Of a stretch of DNA of 45,174 nucleotides, positions 42,726-45,174 are shown piece by piece (position 1 is the first letter of the stretch; each line of letters starts with the position of its first letter). The DNA comes from Segetibacter sp. (GTDB taxonomy: Bacteria > Bacteroidota > Bacteroidia > Chitinophagales > Chitinophagaceae). The stretch is from assembly GCA_028288485.1 (NCBI GenBank), contig JAQBNO010000058.1:1-45174 (forward strand), in the 5' to 3' direction. Made by a program: the position numbers and the translations under genes. The notes under the pieces are model-generated. The model had not been told where the DNA came from. It searched no databases and saw only the letters and a program-made list of their open reading frames with translations.

Positions 42726-42944
42726 TTTTTTCATCTATCAGCAATTTTGAAGTAACTTTTTACGGGTTAGAAAAATAGCTATAGCTTCCTGAAGATTGAA
42801 CAACAAAATGAACGTGATTTTCACCGTCGATTGGTTGTTTCGGAAATAACCGAAAAAGATCTTGAACAGGACGCTGATTTAAGGCGCAAAAAAGAAAAAA
42901 GCCACCCTCCCGGACAGCCTTTCTGGTTCTTTTAGAAAACTCGT

Positions 42945-43385
42945 TTAAATTTTGACAGCCAATGTATCTGAGGTTGAACCTTTTGATAAAATAACGCCGT
43001 CTTCATACGATAGATTCGACTCCCTGGAATCGTAAATAACCCTGTAAGCAGCAACCAATGTTTCTCTACTTTCAAGAACATTGTGAATACTTACCTTTCT
43101 AATTAAAGGCCTATACAACATCGGGTAATTTTTGATATTTCCCTCGTCAATATTACCTTCCCAAACAACCTCTCTACTTTCTCCTGCATATTTATATACA
43201 GTTAAAACAACCCTGGCTTTCGACTTTTTATATAATGAAGCAGAATAATCGCTTCCTGCATACACTGAAAACTCTACAGTTTTTGTTGCCGGCTTCTCAT
43301 AGATCATAAAACTGATCTTTTTGCCATACAACGCGATAGCGCTACTCATTATTAAAACCGCCACTAAAGAAATACCCTTTTTCAT
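42945..43385 (-). CDS. Small secreted or membrane-anchored protein of unknown function
   Basis: A 146-residue protein from the ATG at 43385, which opens M-K-K-G-I-S-L-V-A-V-L-I-M-S-S and so gives a signal peptide or anchor. The longer frame starts at a GTG with unlike sequence. The mature part looks beta-rich (V-E-F-S-V-Y-A-G-S-D-Y, R-V-V-L-T-V-Y-K-Y, T-L-V-A-A-Y-R-V-I-Y-D). I do not recognise a family. It is transcribed alone. Confidence 0.65.
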   Translation of the reverse strand: MKKGISLVAVLIMSSAIALYGKKISFMIYEKPATKTVEFSVYAGSDYSASLYKKSKARVVLTVYKYAGESREVVWEGNIDEGNIKNYPMLYRPLIRKVSIHNVLESRETLVAAYRVIYDSRESNLSYEDGVILSKGSTSDTLAVKI

Positions 43386-43976
43386 AAACACATTTTCGGT
43401 TAAATAAAAAATGGCAGCAATGTTATCAATGTGGAAACACTGAGTGACCACCCTTAGACAAACGTCGTGCCGCAATGTTTTGGTATATGAACGGCAGGTT
43501 TTTTTTAAAAAAAAACCGGGAAATTTGTACACAAATCGTTGATTTACAGATATTCGTGACGTTTTAGCAGCTAACGAACGTTAGTTTGTGGAGGTATTAA
43601 AAGGGGTTCACCCCGGTATTTGAGAGTGACGGACTACCTGAATTTGAGACTTATCCAGATTTTTACGTAATTGTAATTGGAAAACTTTTGATAGACCGAG
43701 CTTAGTATTTAAATTTCCGCAAAACCATGTAAATTGAATTTGAAACAGTTAAGTTTGAAAAAAACGGGCGAATGCATGCAGAGGGGGAAGTGGAATTAGC
43801 TTTTTTGCTGTTGCAGGGCTTTAGGCGCCGACGATCCAATTGGAGTAGAAACGATTGGATGAGCACTACTGTCAGGCTGAACTTGTCGAAGCCCCGGTGA
43901 ACAGAGAACCGAATAATGAACACTAGTGCCGATGCCGACCAACCCACCACAAACTCAAGGCGACAAACAAATAGGT
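43386..43976. other. Intergenic stretch, no clear gene
   Basis: A small dyad CTAACG-AA-CGTTAG is at 43571-43584. One plus-strand frame from 43733 to 43900 is open except for a preceding TAA and could be a relic of an unknown gene. The end contains one copy of the GCTTGTCGAAG-type short repeat (43871-43897). Confidence 0.35.
43871..43897 (+). repeat. Short dispersed repeat, GTCAGGCTGA.CTTGTCGAAG type
   Basis: It reads GTCAGGCTGAACTTGTCGAA. Related copies are at 44342-44364 on the same strand, 44289-44312 and 44409-44432 inverted, and 11127-11150. Confidence 0.65.
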
Positions 43977-44283
43977 ATGAAGCAAAACCATAGCTATTAG
44001 GTTTACATTTTTGAATGCAAAGACGGTAGTTACTATACCCGCATCACAAATGATATCGATCATAGGCTGTGGGACTTAACACAGGAATTGATAAAGACTG
44101 TTATACTTATAGCAGAAAAGCCGTCGAGTTAAAAGTACCTGCAACGCTTCAACAAGTAGAGGAAGCGTTTAAGTGGGAAAAGCAGTTGAAGAATGGTGCT
44201 GGAAGAAGAAACAGGCGTTGCTTAAAGAGGGTTGGAATAAGATTAATCGTTTAGCTAAATCGTCAAAACCGGTCCCAGGGTAA
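43977..44283 (+). pseudogene. GIY-YIG nuclease-family gene, broken
   Basis: From the ATG at 43977 the frame reads M-K-Q-N-H-S-Y, then TAG where Trp would be expected, then V-Y-I-F-E-C-K-D-G-S-Y-Y-T and I-T-N-D-I-D-H-R-L-W, the GIY-YIG core (with the following Gly changed to Arg). A shift near 44075 moves it to N-T-G-I-D-K-D-C-Y-T-Y-S-R-K. A second near 44195 gives W-K-K-K-Q-A-L-L-K-E and W-N-K-I-N-R-L-A-K. The product would be a small YhbQ/UvrC-N-like nuclease of about 100 residues. Three lesions make it non-functional. Confidence 0.8.
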
Positions 44284-44288
44284 AACAA

Positions 44289-44432
44289 CGTTTCGACAGG
44301 CCCAGGGTCACAAGTAGTTAGCGGAACAATAATATTGCTGCCAGGCTGAGCTTGTCGAAGCCTTGATGAACAAAGAATAAATGCCAACAGTATATCAAAT
44401 GCCCTACAACACTTCGACAAGCTAAGGATGAC
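44289..44432. repeat. Cluster of three short dispersed repeat copies
   Basis: Copies at 44289-44312 (TTTCGACAGGCCCAGGGTCA, inverted), 44342-44364 (CAGGCTGAGCTTGTCGAAG) and 44409-44432 (ACTTCGACAAGCTAAGGATG, inverted). The last two form an imperfect inverted pair about 45 bases apart. Confidence 0.65.
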
Positions 44433-44467
44433 AACAACCAATTAAATAACTCTAGACTTATAAACAT

Positions 44468-45174
44468 ATGGCCTCTCTACACACCAATTTCCTCGGCATC
44501 CACTCCCCTAACCCATACTGGTTGGCGAGTGCGCCCCCTACTGATAAGGCGTACAATGTACTACGGGCTTTCGAAGCCGGATGGGGCGGGGTGGTATGGA
44601 AAACTTTGGGAAGCCAGGTAAAGAACGTTTCATCACGATATTCAGCAGTCGACTATGGCGGGCAGCGGGTGATGGGGTTCAACAACATAGAACTCATCAG
44701 CGACAGACCCTTAGATATCAATCTTAAAGAAATTCGTGAAGTAGTTAGGGCGTTCCCCGACAGGGCAATGATTGTGAGCCTGATGGCAGACAACGATAAA
44801 CAGAGTTGGCGCGAACTGATTAAAAAAGTAGAAGACACAGGCGCTCACGGCCTCGAGCTAAACTTCGGCTGTCCGCATGGAATGAACGAACGTGGCATGG
44901 GCTCCGCTGTTGGTCAGGACCCTGAAATTGCACGAATGGTAGTAGAATGGGTGATGGAAGTGGCAACCATACCGGTCATTACCAAGCTTACACCCAATGT
45001 TCACAGCGTAGTACCTACCGGCAAAGCATGCGTAGAAGCCGGAACCAACGCACTATCGCTCATCAACACCATACAATCCGTTACCGGTGTCGACCTCGAT
45101 ACCCTCGTTCCCAACCCCAACGTTGGCGGACAAAGCGCTTTTGGCGGCTACTGCGGACCCGCCGTTAAACCCAT
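44468..45174 (+). CDS. preA: NAD-dependent dihydropyrimidine dehydrogenase subunit PreA (partial, runs off right edge)
   Basis: The ATG at 44468 opens a frame of 235 full codons with no stop before the window ends. The N-terminus H-T-N-F-L-G-I-H-S-P-N-P-Y-W-L-A-S-A-P is the flavin-binding start of a dihydroorotate-dehydrogenase-like barrel. Other marks are G-W-G-G-V-V-W-K-T, the E-L-N-F-G-C-P-H-G-M-N-E-R-G-M-G block, and V-I-T-K-L-T-P-N, all typical of PreA. PreA with PreT reduces uracil and thymine to dihydropyrimidines. The expected C-terminal [4Fe-4S] ferredoxin domain lies beyond the edge. Shadow frames over it in other frames are discarded. Confidence 0.93.
   Translation, partial: MASLHTNFLGIHSPNPYWLASAPPTDKAYNVLRAFEAGWGGVVWKTLGSQVKNVSSRYSAVDYGGQRVMGFNNIELISDRPLDINLKEIREVVRAFPDRAMIVSLMADNDKQSWRELIKKVEDTGAHGLELNFGCPHGMNERGMGSAVGQDPEIARMVVEWVMEVATIPVITKLTPNVHSVVPTGKACVEAGTNALSLINTIQSVTGVDLDTLVPNPNVGGQSAFGGYCGPAVKP

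Overview
The window looks like a chromosomal segment of a Bacteroidota species, most likely a soil- or plant-litter-type member of the Chitinophagaceae. This is inferred from the families present: a TonB-type outer-membrane beta-barrel receptor with a carboxypeptidase-regulatory N-domain, many secreted glycosidases, a DUF4965 glutaminase-like protein, and TAnnTTTG-like -7 promoter boxes with few Shine-Dalgarno sites. No tRNA, rRNA, CRISPR array, prophage or intact insertion sequence was seen. Two genes run off the edges: a tandem YtxH-domain protein on the left (minus strand) and preA, a dihydropyrimidine dehydrogenase subunit, on the right (plus strand).

Layout. 1-6.3 kb: YtxH protein, GH127 beta-L-arabinofuranosidase-type enzyme, SGNH/GDSL esterase, and a secreted lectin-like protein of unknown role. 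6.7-9.2 kb: Omp85-type barrel, Dabb lipoprotein, and DNA-3-methyladenine glycosylase I. 9.5-11.7 kb: a small conserved-looking protein, a Crp/Fnr remnant, a lipoprotein with a helical repeat tail, and a broken YiaA gene. 12-19.1 kb (all minus): GH13 alpha-amylase/cyclomaltodextrinase type, PAS histidine kinase, and DUF4965 glutaminase-like protein. 19.5-22.6 kb: MgtC-like protein, broken arginase-family gene, SDR oxidoreductase, and a small secreted protein. 23.1-25.6 kb: TonB-dependent-receptor-like barrel. 26.2-29.4 kb: two-gene ABC exporter and a fatty-acid desaturase. 29.6-32.4 kb (minus): GH105 and GH51, a likely pair. 32.5-35.5 kb (minus): lutA-lutB-lutC lactate oxidation genes. 35.7-37.9 kb: PQQ dehydrogenase with an embedded c-type haem domain. 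38-45 kb: methyltransferase, M16 zinc protease, small secreted protein, a GIY-YIG gene relic, and preA.

How the genes fit together. GH127, GH51, GH105 and the SGNH esterase are what is needed to trim arabinan and rhamnogalacturonan side chains of pectin. They are scattered rather than arranged in a SusC/SusD locus. lutABC and the PQQ/haem dehydrogenase both feed electrons from small organic substrates into respiration.

The most unusual content is between the genes. A roughly 60-base element with a conserved 20-base head and an A-rich tail occurs ten times, in both orientations, always outside intact genes. It comes in two head variants that differ by symmetric C-to-T and G-to-A changes. One copy lies between lutB and lutC. 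A second repeat of about 95 bases occurs twice, a third short repeat occurs at least five times, and there is a perfect 48-base palindrome behind lutC. At least four gene relics (Crp/Fnr, YiaA, arginase family, GIY-YIG) sit close to these repeats, so the intergenic space looks like slowly decaying sequence seeded with repeated elements.
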